Origin: Candidula unifasciata
Taxonomy: Eukaryota > Mollusca > Gastropoda > Stylommatophora > Geomitridae
Assembly (NCBI GenBank): GCA_905116865.2
Contig: CAJHNH020003179.1
Span: 482,139-546,138, forward strand
Direction: 5' to 3'
DNA length: 64,000 nt
Shown here: one piece after another, positions 1 to 56,170 of the stretch
Numbering within the stretch: the first letter of the stretch is position 1
Layout of the letters: every line of letters begins with the position of its first letter
The notes under the pieces: generated by a model
Database searches by the model: none
What the model was told of the DNA's origin: nothing
Seen by the model: the letters and a program-made list of their open reading frames with translations, nothing else
Position numbers and translations under genes: made by a program

Positions 1-189
1 TACTCCAGAAATAAGTTGAGCGTATATTGGCCATGGGGCATCCCTTACGAGCCAAACGACTCAACATAATTATTTCTGAGTGCTGTTGGTTCTTAAGGAG
101 AAATCCTTAGATCAGGCACGTGACAGGAGTGATATGTGACACACATATTGGCATGTTGACTAACATTATGATTGTTTGCCTTTCTGCAG

Positions 190-46196
<46,007 letters not shown>

Positions 46197-46859
46197 AGAA
46201 CTGGTTCATTTAGTTTCAGGGGTTTTATGGCTAACTGATTTAGCCATGTGCCTTGTCTTTTCAGTGTCCTTGGTTTATTTCACGGACTGTATAGTTTGGT
46301 TCACGAGTGCAATTTTTTTTTAGAACCTTGGCAATCATCACCAGAGCTACAGAATGCTCCTGGCCGGTGGCTAGCTCTTCTGTGAACAGAAACCAGCCAG
46401 GTGAGCTAACTGTCAGTACTATAAAATCAGTTTGCTAGATTTTAGGCTTTCATAAAATTTATGAAAACCTTGCAGTCTCAGAGTTTTAGACATACAGTAT
46501 GTTAGAAATTATATTGTCAGGTTACTGTTATAGCAGTATTTTGATTTATTTGAAAATACATTTCCAATGTCACTTTAAAAGAAATATTTGATATTTTCGT
46601 ATATTCCCAGTGAATTAAAAAGCTGAATCTTGATTTCCTGTCTGTTTTTTTTTTTCTTCTCAACAATTTACACATCGCCAGCTGTGTGTCACCAGGGCCT
46701 TCACAGGAAGCAGAGAACAGTGACACTGCACCCTACCAGTCATGTCCTAAGAGGGGACTAAAGGTAGGGTTGGGCTTGAGGTTGGCTAACTCATCCTCTA
46801 AAAACAATAGCCACAAAAACCAACCAACCATGGATAAGTCAAAAAGAGAAGCAAGTAAA
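46197..46859. other. 3' flank of separase-like gene and 5' part of LINE
   Basis: 46680-46859 has 5'-UTR-like words of the following LINE. 46197-46680 is unrecognised apart from the presumed 3' UTR. Confidence 0.35.
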
Positions 46860-49825
46860 ACCTAGCCAACCAAGATGAGGGGAGGCTCTTCAAGTAGAAG
46901 AAGTATGACATGGTGTGAAGAAGGCCGAAAGGAGTCCGGATCGTCAGCATACCTCCTCTCAGCTAGGAAAACCTCCAGAATTGTCACCTTGAATGTTATA
47001 ACTCTCTATGATATAGGGAGAACAATGGAAATAGTAAGGGAAATGAAACATTATAGAATTAGTATTTTAGGGTTATGTGAAACTAGATGGACCGGGGCAG
47101 GAAAAAGTATACTAAATTCAGGGGAAACTATTTTGTTCTCAGGACACACAGAGGAAAATTCGCCTTACAGTGAAGGAGTAGCTATCGAAGGAAGCAGAAG
47201 GGCACTAATAGAAAGGGAAGCTGTGAGTCCCAGAATAATAAGAGCGTCATTTACAACAGTAAAACAGAAGGTGAACATGTCGGTAATACAGTGTTATGCA
47301 CCAACAAATGATAAAGATGCATCTGTCAATGAAGAATTTTACATGCAGCTTCAAAATATTATAAATAATGAAAGAAAGGGCAATATTAAAAGTTTTGATG
47401 GGTGACCTGAATGCTAAGATAGGATCAGACAACACAGGTTATGAAGAGATTTTCGGAAGACATGGTCTAGGAGTAATGAATTAAAATGGAGAATTATTCA
47501 CAAATTTGTGTACAGGAAACCAGTATGTTACTGGTGAAGTATTTTTCCCCATAAAAGAACACATAAGGCAACATGGGAATCACCAGACCATAAGACAAGC
47601 AATCAAATTGATCACCTATGTATTAACAAAAAGTTTAGATCATTCCTTTATGATTTTAGGGCTTTCCAAGGTGCCGGTGTATTTACTAACCATTTTCTAA
47701 TGGTGAGTAAAATTAAGTTGAAACGTAAAAGATATATAACATCTTATAATCATAGAAACCAGTATAATGTAGGTTATCTCAAGAATAAAGCAGTTAAGGA
47801 ATAATTTTCAGTAACAGTCTCTAATAAGTACCAGGTGTTGCAGCAGTTGTCTGAAGATGTCAGCACTGAACTCTACTGGGAGCAGATCAAAGGAATCTGG
47901 AATGAATCTTGTGTAGAAATTCTTGGCAAGAAAGAACAGAAACATAAAGCGTGAATGACTCCACAAACCATTAAACTGATTGAAGAAAGGAAAAGTAAAA
48001 AAAGGCAGACATAAACAATAGCAAAACTAGAGCTGCTAAAGCTAGAGCTCAGGATAAATAAACAGAAGCCAATAAGGAAGTTAGGAGGCGTATATAAGGG
48101 CAGATAAAGTGAAATATCTAAATGATCTAGCACAAGAAGCAGAAACAGCAGCAGCAAAAGGAAACCTCAGAGAACTTTACAGTAACACAAGAAAATTAGT
48201 AGGTAAATATAGTCAGCCAACTGGATCAATCAAAAATAGTCAAGGAAAGGTACTTACTAACACTAAAGATCAAATGGATAAATGGGCTGAATATTTTGAA
48301 ATGCTTCTAAATAGACCAGGTCCAGAGGTTTCCCCAGATATCCAGCCTTTAGAAATGGAACTGGATATCAACTGTGAGATACCATCTAAAGAGGAAATTA
48401 GAAAAGCTATCAATCTTCTTAAGGAAGGAGAGGCGGCAGGTCCAGATGGTATCCCAGCAGAAGTCATTAGGACCAACATAAACACATCAAGGGGAATTGC
48501 TATATAGATTATTTAGTAACGTCTGGGAGACCAAAGAAATACCAGCAGACTAGAAAGAAGGATATCTTGTGAAAGTGCCCCCAAAAAAGGTGATCTATAG
48601 GAGTGTGAAAACTATAGAGGAATTATGTTGCTGTCAGTTTCTGGAAAAATAAATAGAATTATTATGGAAAGATTAAAAGATGCTATTGATAAAAAGCTAA
48701 GAGATGAACAGGCTAAGCGATGTTTTTGGCCAAACAGGTCCATTACTGACCAGATAGCCATATTACGTATAATAATGGAGCAAAGCATTTAACTAAACTC
48801 ACCACTTTACATTGGATCATAGACTATGAAAAAGCATTTGACACGGAATCTCTCTGGAAATTGATGGGGCACTATGGAATCCCACAGAAAATTATCAACT
48901 TAGTAAAGGCAACATATAAAGACATGAAATGTCGAGTTCTTCATGAGGGAAAGCTAACAGATGCATTTGAAATAAAAACAGGTGTGCGACAGGGATGTCT
49001 TTTGTCGCCTCTCCTATTTTTACTGGCTATAGACTGGACTATGAAAACAGTAACTGCTAACACCAAAAATGGAATTCAGTGGACCCCTACAAAACAGCTT
49101 CGCTGATGATATTTCTTTTCTGTTCCATTCAAGGAATCAGATGCAAGACAAATTAAATATACTTTATGCGAGATCCAGCAGCTAGGTCTGAAAATCCATA
49201 AAGGAAAGACAAAGATAATAAGAATAAATCAGGCAAATAGTTATGTGGTTTCTTATGTGGAGTCGTAAACCTATTTGGGCAGTAATGTAGATAAAGATGG
49301 AGGAACTGATAGAGATATTAAAAAAAGAATACAAAAGGCAAGAGGGGCTTTCATAGCACTGAGGAATTTGTGGAGGTCAACAGAAATTAAAAGAAATACT
49401 AAACTTAAAATTGTCAATTATAATGGCAAATCAGTACTTTTTGTATGGGTGAAAACATTCATTAACTAGTGCCTGCGCAGAATAGAGGGAATTAAATGGT
49501 ATGATAGAATAACTAATGTAGAGCTTTGGGAGAGAACTAAGCAAGCTCCAGTGGACCAAGAGGTGAGGAAAAGATGCTGGTGTTGGATAGGACACACATT
49601 GAGAAAACTCGAGAACAGCATAACTAGAATGTCTGGGCATTGGAACCCACAGAGGCATAGAAATAAAGGAAGGCCAAAAAAAAAACACATGGAGAAGAGA
49701 ACGAGAATAAAGTTAGAAAGATGGGGAGAGCTCCTTGTAATAGTAAAGGATAAAACGACTTGGCGTGAGTTGTTTGGGGCCTATGCTCCACTGGGAGATA
49801 GAAAGGCAGAAGTAGAAGAAGCTGA
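46860..49825 (+). mobile_element. Endonuclease-RT non-LTR retrotransposon, degenerate copy
   Basis: Domain order is readable across frames: an APE-type endonuclease (46875-47405: RIVTLNVITLYDIG..., ISILGLCETRW, VIQCYAPTND), then the RT start (48109-48507: EAAGPDGIPAEVI), a D-Y-E-K-A-F-D box near 48825, GVRQGCLLSPLLFLL at 48980-49025 and FADDISFLF (catalytic FADD) near 49100. The tail is RCWCWIGHTLRKLENS to HRNKGRPKK (49551-49690). Stops and frameshifts occur (after 47405, near 47480, 48507 and 48545), so it is not active as it stands. Clade: probably RTE- or CR1-like; not resolved. It lies between the two genes. Confidence 0.85.
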
Positions 49826-49933
49826 AGTCACTAGGTTATCAGGAATCTTCAGCTGTTATCTTCCTCTATTTTTCTTTCCAAAGATCTGCTTAGTTGTCAC
49901 AGCATGCTCTAACTTTTTTCTTCTTATTACGTG

Positions 49934-50450
49934 GTAAAACAGTGGTGAGGATGAAGACGTAGTAAAACAGTGGTGAGGATGAAGATGTAGTAAAACAGTG
50001 GTGAGGATGAAGATGTAGTAAAACAGTGGTGAGGATGAAGACGTAGTAAAACAGTGGTGAGGATGAAGACGTAGTAAAACAGGGGTGAGGATGAAGACGT
50101 AGTAAAACAGTGGTGAGGATGAAGACGTAGTAAAACAGTGGTGAGGATGAAGACGTAGTAAAACAGTGGTGAGGATGAAGACGTAGTAAAACAGTGGTGA
50201 GGATGAAGACGTAGTAAAACAGTGGTGAGGATGAAGGCGTAGTAAAACAGTGGTGAGGATGAAGACGTAGTAAAACCGTGGTGAGGATGAAGACGTAGTA
50301 AAACAGTGGTGAGGATGAAGACGTAGTAAAACAGTGGTGAGGATGAAGACGTAGTAAAACAGTGGTGAGGATGAAGACGTAGTAAAACAGTGGTGAGGAT
50401 GAAGACGTAGTAAAACAGTGGTGAGGATGAAGACGTAGTAAAACAGTGGT
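49934..50450. repeat. Minisatellite, 28-bp unit, about 18 copies
   Basis: Unit gaagacgtagtaaaacagtg followed by gtgaggat, almost perfect with point changes (gaaggc, acaggg, accgtg). Being out of frame with codons, it leaves two minus frames open as Leu/His/Ser repeats, which are not genes. Confidence 0.96.
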
Positions 50451-51127
50451 GACAGTGGTATAGTAAACATGATCATATCCAGCCATCTTAAATACTGTGC
50501 AAGCGCAAACAGAACCAATGCCATTAACTAGGTTTGTTGGCGATTGGCCAGTGCAGAAAGGCTGGTTTAATTACTTTGTGGGGGATTTGAATTGGAGGAT
50601 TTCTATTCTGGTTTAGCCAGATAAACTGGATCTTGGTGAAAATACCATCAGGTGGAGAACCAATTAAGTAGTAAGAACACAACATTGGCTTTGGTGAGGG
50701 CAGACTGGCTTTATGTGGTCATGTATAGCAAAGTGTTTATGGGATGAGTGTTCTTAGTCCTTACCTTTATTTCAAAGTCAGTGAAAATGTTTTGATTTAT
50801 ACAACGGTAAAAATACACCCTGAGTCATGACCCAGGTGGGACCACTTCTGAGGGTGTCAAAAAGAAGAAAAGGTCTGAAACGTTCATAAAAGAGGGAAAA
50901 CTCTTCTTCTGATTTGACATCTCCTGTCGTGCTGTTTCCACCTTGGAGTTTTAAAACAGTGCCAGACAGAAATTTGCACGACAGCTTATTAAATAATCAC
51001 AGTGTGGCAGGCAAGTCAACAACACAAATATCAGATACCATGTTCAACTTCTGACTGCTTAATCCCTTTGCCCGTTTATTGGCTGAATAAGCCCGGCTCT
51101 CTAGCGAAGTTGGTTAAACCTGACTTT
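50451..51127. other. Intergenic sequence, nothing recognised
   Basis: No coding signal, transposon end or array was recognised. Confidence 0.35.
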
Positions 51128-51314
51128 CGCGGCGGCCGGGTGACGAACTCCTTGTGGTCCGGGTTCACTCCCGGGGGTAGGCAGAAAAGCCACATTTCTC
51201 CCAGATTAACGGTACCTATAATGGAATCAATGCCGAAGGGTTGCGATATCCATAGTACCGAGCCAAAGGGTTTACAACTCATGGTTTCTGGATACGTTTA
51301 AAAAAAAAAAAAAA
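51128..51314 (+). mobile_element. tRNA-derived SINE family S2, copy 2
   Basis: Begins ggcggccgggtgacgaactc with a B-box-like gggttcactcccg and a long A tract at the end (51299-51314). Counterpart of 31344-31515. Confidence 0.75.
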
Positions 51315-52274
51315 TTGGCTGAATATATAAAACACCAGAAAGAATGGTAATAATAACAGTGTGTCGATATCGTAGAGTAGAGAATAGAGTCAAACAACTG
51401 CTGATACTGAAAAAAAGCCTTCATCAGAGAGCACACTCGACCAGATGACATCATCCACCATCTATACAGATGGCACAGTGATTCATGGGGTACAGTCTGG
51501 ATGGCAACCACAGAGCATGTGAATGGGAAGACATTAACAAAAGAAGTCAGGAATTCGGCTAAGCTACTTCTAACATGACGATGTAGACAAAATCTGTCAC
51601 ATGGGGCTGGCAGAACAGAAAGCAACTCACGATCCAAATTGGCAAACTCCGACTAGATTGGACCAACATCATTCAGAAATGCCGCTTCAAGAAACTCTTG
51701 ATTGTATACCACGTCCTCCAGCCTCTGTCTCAGCTCACACCCACCCCCCCCCCCCCCCCTCCCCCCGGTTTTTTTTCCCGCGAAGTCAGTTCATGGCCCA
51801 TGAATATCTGAGTGACGATATAGCCCCTTAAATTGCAGTCCGTTTAACCTTCACGTCCGTGACTCCGATAACTCGTGTTCACTTCTGCCAGTGTTGCAGT
51901 TTTCGTCACCTCACACTATAGTCATGTACAAACACAACCGTGCAAACACAAGGGCTGTCGGTCCGTGTCATCCACCCACTCTTTCGTATAGATACTTCCT
52001 GACTTAAAACGATGTCCTATGTCTACTCAGTTTCTTATAACTATGTTTAACGTCAAATATCAACCAACGATGGGGCTGTCATTTATTCTGAGTTACCACA
52101 GTTTGTGTCTGTATCACGGTCTGGTAACTCCTGCTACACATTTGTGGCAATTGTGTCAGATATCACATTTCTACTTCATACATCATGCGAAATACATGTA
52201 TCTTAAGGCATAAATTTATTTATCAGTCCAGGACATACTAACCAAAGTGTAAAACCAATCACATTATATGGGTG
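51315..52274. other. Intergenic sequence, nothing recognised
   Basis: Contains a C tract (51744-51768). No gene or repeat family was recognised. Confidence 0.35.
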
Positions 52275-52560
52275 AACATCCCCGTATGGGTTCCGGGGCC
52301 CTATTATAAGGAAAACAAGAATAGACCCACTACCTACCCAAAAGCATGCGTAAGAGTCGACTAATTGTGAGCTTCCTTCAAAGTCGGTGTGCATCTGCCA
52401 GAGAGGCAAGGAACCAGCAGTCTGCATACGAATGAGTTATATTTGTAAAACGGATGCACACGCAACACTCAGGTTCTGGAACAGGACTGCAGTCCAGAAG
52501 TGGATAAACAAGCAGAACTTTCCGCCAGTTTACAGCTGGTAAACGCGAAGAAGAAGATAT
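52275..52560 (+). mobile_element. Family A copy
   Basis: Head ccccgtatgggttccggggc, middle gcatctgccagagaggcaag and ctcaggttctggaacaggac, tail aacgcgaagaagaagat. One of the cleaner copies. Confidence 0.78.
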
Positions 52561-52662
52561 GGGTGGACAATCTATTTCTCGCCGGGCCCATCGAACTCAG
52601 CTCCTCTCCCATTTAGGGTAAGCTAACCACCAGCAGACACCCCTTACCATTTCTGTCTATAT

Positions 52663-53103
52663 CAGCGGTTCTCAAACTATGGGTCACGACCCTTTTCTGG
52701 GTCGAACGATCCTTTCACAGGGTCGACAAAGACCATTGGAAAACACATATTCACTGAAGTTATGAAGTAGCGACGAAAATTTTATGTTGGGGAGTCACCA
52801 CAACATAAGGAACTGTATTAAAGGGTCACCACAACATGAGGAACTGTATTAAAAGGTCACCACAACAGGAGGAACTGTATTAAAAGGTCACCACAACATA
52901 AGGAACTGTATTAAAGGGTCATCACAACATGAGGAACTGTATTAAAGGGTCACCACAACATAAGGTACTGTATTAAAGGGTCACCACAACATAAGGAACT
53001 GTATTAAAGGGTCACCACAACATAAGGAACTGTATTAAAGGGTCACCACAACATAAGGAACTGTATTAAAGGGTCGCGGCATTAGGAAGGTTGAGAACCC
53101 CTG
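52663..53103 (+). mobile_element. SPIN-like hAT element with amplified 31-bp core
   Basis: Ends cagcggttctcaa and aggttgagaacccctg. The left part has gtcgaacgatcctttcacag and gaccattggaaaacacatat; the right end is gggtcgcggcattaggaagg. In between, the 31-bp core gggtcaccacaacataagga plus actgtattaaa is repeated about nine times (52790-53072). The 8-bp target duplication is not clear here. Confidence 0.82.
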
Positions 53104-53253
53104 CATTAGACCATTCAGCGGCTAAATATTTTCCTGTTATATCACTGGTGGCTACTTGCAATTATAGCCCAAAGAGGGGATTCCCCCCCCCCCCCCTTTT
53201 TTTTTTTTCTTCAAAGATGGATTATTAACGTATATACTACAAGAGAGAGTTCC

Positions 53254-53515
53254 CGTGGAGGAGCGACTAGACGCTCGCCGCGGATCGGAAGGTCGCGGGC
53301 TCGCTCCCTGTCGGAGCCAGACTTTTTTCAAAAATGACATGGCTCTCAGGTCTACCCAGCCTTGAGTGGATACCGGGTGCAGTTCCGGGAAGTAGAGGCG
53401 GCCGGCGTGATGTTGACATCACCCATCCTGTGCCGATTGGTCTTTAAAATATAGGTCTAGCCGTATATGCCCTATACGCCAAAAGGCGTGGGAAAGGGGA
53501 CTTTTACTTTCTTTT
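53254..53515 (+). mobile_element. tRNA-derived SINE S1
   Basis: The head gttcccgtggaggagcgact ... gaaggtcgcgggctcgctcc resembles a type II tRNA with A- and B-box-like words; the body and 3' end ggaaaggggacttttacttt follow. Inserted just after a C/T tract at 53182-53208. Confidence 0.85.
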
Positions 53516-53599
53516 TCTACTAAGACGACCAGTAGCCGTTTGAAAACTGTTGAAATAACAAAAAATATTCAGTATGATTGTTTTGGAAAGACTAAAAGA

Positions 53600-53850
53600 T
53601 GCCGCTGCCGTGTTGCGACTATAAGCTCGCCTGCAGATCGGAAGGTCGTGGATTAGGGCTTGACATGGCCTTATTTAAAAAAAAATTACCCTGGCTTGAC
53701 CCTACCATTAATAGGGTACTAGGTGCTGTCCTGGGAAAAAAAGGCAGCTGCTGTGATACTGATCATATCACCCACCAAGTGCCGACTGGTCTATAAAATA
53801 TAGGTCTCGCCCTATATGCCCAATACACCCAATGGGAAAGGGTCCTTTAC
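53600..53850 (+). mobile_element. tRNA-derived SINE S1, diverged
   Basis: ctataagctcgcctgcagat, cggaaggtcgtggattaggg, gccgactggtctataaaata and gaaagggtcctttactactt. Confidence 0.7.
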
Positions 53851-54600
53851 TACTTAAAAGATGCTATTGATAAACAGCTATCGGATGAACAGACAGGTTT
53901 TTGTTCAACAGATTCTGTACTGACCAAAAATAACTACCCTACGTCTGATAATAGAGTATTGAACTTACCACTTATATTGAATTCATAGACTATGAAAAAA
54001 ACATTGACAGCATTTGCCATTTAGGAATAAACCATCAGTCATCAGTAGAAATTATCCTCGTCGACACGCGTTTCGGCCCACGATTCCTAGACGCATTCGG
54101 AGGTGGGCCCTCCTGAGTTCATGAAGCTCAGGGCTGGTTTCCTGCTGCACGGAATTACCCTTTATAATAAATCATTCTAGAAATTGGTGATACTATAGGA
54201 TCCAGCATAAAATTATTAACTTAGTAAGGGGGGAAAAAAAGGCATGAAATGTCGAGTTCTTCATGACGGAAAAACTTACATATATATTTGATATAAGAAC
54301 AGCTCTACGACAGTGGTGCTTCTTGAATTTTCATTAGCAAAACTTGGATGTTGAAGACAGTAACCACTAGGAAATAATTTCACTAGACCCCTGCACGGTT
54401 CTAGATTTCGCGGATAATATTTCTCTCGTATCCCACTGACTAAATGAGATACAAGATAATTAAACGTACTTAATGAATGATAACAAATTAGGTCCACAAG
54501 GGAAAGACTAACATAATGAGAATAAATCAGCAAACAGTATTCCAGTTTTCTTGGTGATATCTCACTCTAAGATGTGAAGTCGTGCGCCTATTTAGGCATT
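53851..54600 (+). pseudogene. Degenerate LINE RT fragment
   Basis: Parallels 48680-49260: gatgctattgataaacagct, gatgaacagacaggtttttg, atagactatgaaaaaa, catgaaatgtcgagttcttc. Heavily broken. Confidence 0.7.
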
Positions 54601-54609
54601 CATATAAAT

Positions 54610-55078
54610 CAGTGGCTAACAGCCTTTCTAATGCCGCGACCCTTTAACAGTTCATCATGTTTTGGGGGGAGTCCCCGTGGCCGAGCGGCTAGACTCTCGC
54701 CGCGGATCGGAAGGTCGTGGGTTCGCTTCCTGGCGAAAAATGACCTTGTCTCCCATGTCGACCCAGCCTTGAGTGGGTACCGGGTGCAGTCCCGAGAAGT
54801 AAAGGCGGCCGGCGTGATGATGACCACATCACCTATCTTGTGCCGATTGGTCTTTAAAAATATAGGTCTAGCCCTATATGCCCTATACGCCTAAAGGCGT
54901 GGAAAAGGGTCCTTTACTTTTTACTTTTTACATGTTATGGCGACTCCCACCATAAAATTATTTTTGTTGCTACTTCATACTTTCAGTGAATATGTGTTTT
55001 CCGATTGTATTTGGCGACCCCTGTGAAAAGGTTGTTCGACCCACAAAAGGGGCGCGACCCACAGACTGGGAACAGCTG
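54610..55078 (-). mobile_element. SPIN-like hAT element split by a SINE
   Basis: The left end is cagtggctaacagcctttct. The right end reads atatgtgttttccgattgta, aggttgttcgacccac, then ctgggaacagctg. It is flanked by atataaat (54602-54609) and atatagat (55079-55086), 7 of 8 identical. An S1 SINE occupies about 54662-54935, with catgtttt/catgttat words at its two junctions. Confidence 0.82.
54662..54935 (+). mobile_element. tRNA-derived SINE S1, most complete copy, inside the hAT element
   Basis: The tRNA-like head gtccccgtggccgagcggct (A-box-like tggccgagcgg) and gaaggtcgtgggttcgcttc (B-box-like) are intact. The body and tail are tatatgccctatacgcctaa and ggaaaagggtcctttacttt. This copy defines the family. 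Confidence 0.88.
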
Positions 55079-55289
55079 ATATAGATAGAAATTGATAACT
55101 GATTGGAGACAGTAACATGCACATACAAAAGACAAGAATATGAATAACACTGCGAGATTTGTGAAAGTCGAAGAAAATTAAAACTAATATCAAACCATTT
55201 AACTCTAATGTCAAATTAACGCTGCATGGAGGTGAAACGCGGACAATTACTAACAGAATGTAACTGGTAAAAAACTACAAACTATTGAT

Positions 55290-55605
55290 TGGTGCCGTGT
55301 GGGTTTCCGGGGGTCCATTGTGGAGAAAACATGAATTGTAAGTAGGTCATGAAAAAAAAATAGCACCGTTGCCATAGCAAAAAGAATGTCGTAACAGCCG
55401 ACTATTAGGGAAATTCTTTAAAGTCGTAGTGAATCTTCCTGAGAGGCAAGGAACCAACTGTCTGTGTTTAAAAAAAAAATGTCAGACCTGTGAAATGGAT
55501 GTGCTCACACAACGCAAGTTCTGGAACAACAATAAAATCTAGAACTGGAACGAACACTAGAATGTTTACAGCCGGTGAACGCTAAGAATAAATAGAAGAA
55601 GAAAA
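55290..55605 (+). mobile_element. Family A copy, diverged
   Basis: Head gccgtgtgggtttccggggg, middle cctgagaggcaaggaaccaa, end ggtgaacgctaagaataaat and a GAA run. Confidence 0.65.
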
Positions 55606-56059
55606 TACCAGGTTAGTACATAAGAACATCAGACTACAAGGCAAGTAGCCGACCAAGAAAGATATGAGTGGAAAATGAGGGGGGGGGGGGAGAGAAGGGG
55701 GTAAAGAGACAACTACAAAAACGCAAAATAACATCAACACACGCTACACAATTAGCAAAAGGCATGAAACTACATATAATTACTCTCTGTGACGCCAAGG
55801 CATAAACAATAGGACAAAAGAAGATGAAGAAGAAGATTGAATTTATATAAAAATGTCAAGAAAAACTAAGAAATAAGCGATATCCGGAAAGTGTACATGT
55901 GGGCAACTTTTACACTTGTCCGTCTGTCCTGAAGAGAGTACAGTTTTGGTATACTTCCGGTTTGTCAAGACGTTGGCGTGCATGCTGTGTTATTTTAGTT
56001 TGAATTTTTCAACTGGGATGTTCACAACGATTCAGTAGTGAAACACGATCTTGTACAAC
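55606..56059. other. LINE scrap and 5' flank of the PPM1G-type gene
   Basis: 55620-55850 is LINE-tail-like with a GAA run at 55826-55838. 55851-56059 is the likely promoter/5' UTR of the phosphatase gene. No TATA box is convincing. Confidence 0.4.
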
Positions 56060-56170
56060 ATGGGCGTATATCTGTCTTCTCCCATAACTGAGAAAGAATC
56101 AGTTGATGGACGGGGTGATCGGTTTATTTATGGCGCTTCATCTATGCAAGGATGGCGCATCACACAAGAG
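56060..56170 (+). CDS. PPM1G: PPM1G-type gene, exon 1
   Basis: ATG to Glu37, donor gtaaaa, phase 0. Encodes [14 protein letters not shown]... MQGWRITQE. The next exon begins with the metal-binding Asp38, so the ED pair is split by intron 1 (about 6 kb). Confidence 0.9.

Noticed and set aside
49856..50524. Minus-strand frames of 222 and 198 codons with His/Ser/Leu repeats
   Set aside because: Phases of the 28-bp minisatellite.
54662..54740. Possible genuine tRNA gene (Leu/Ser-like head)
   Set aside because: The tRNA-like head is fused to a shared body and tail present in several copies, so it is a SINE. The 3' acceptor half is not complementary to the 5' end.
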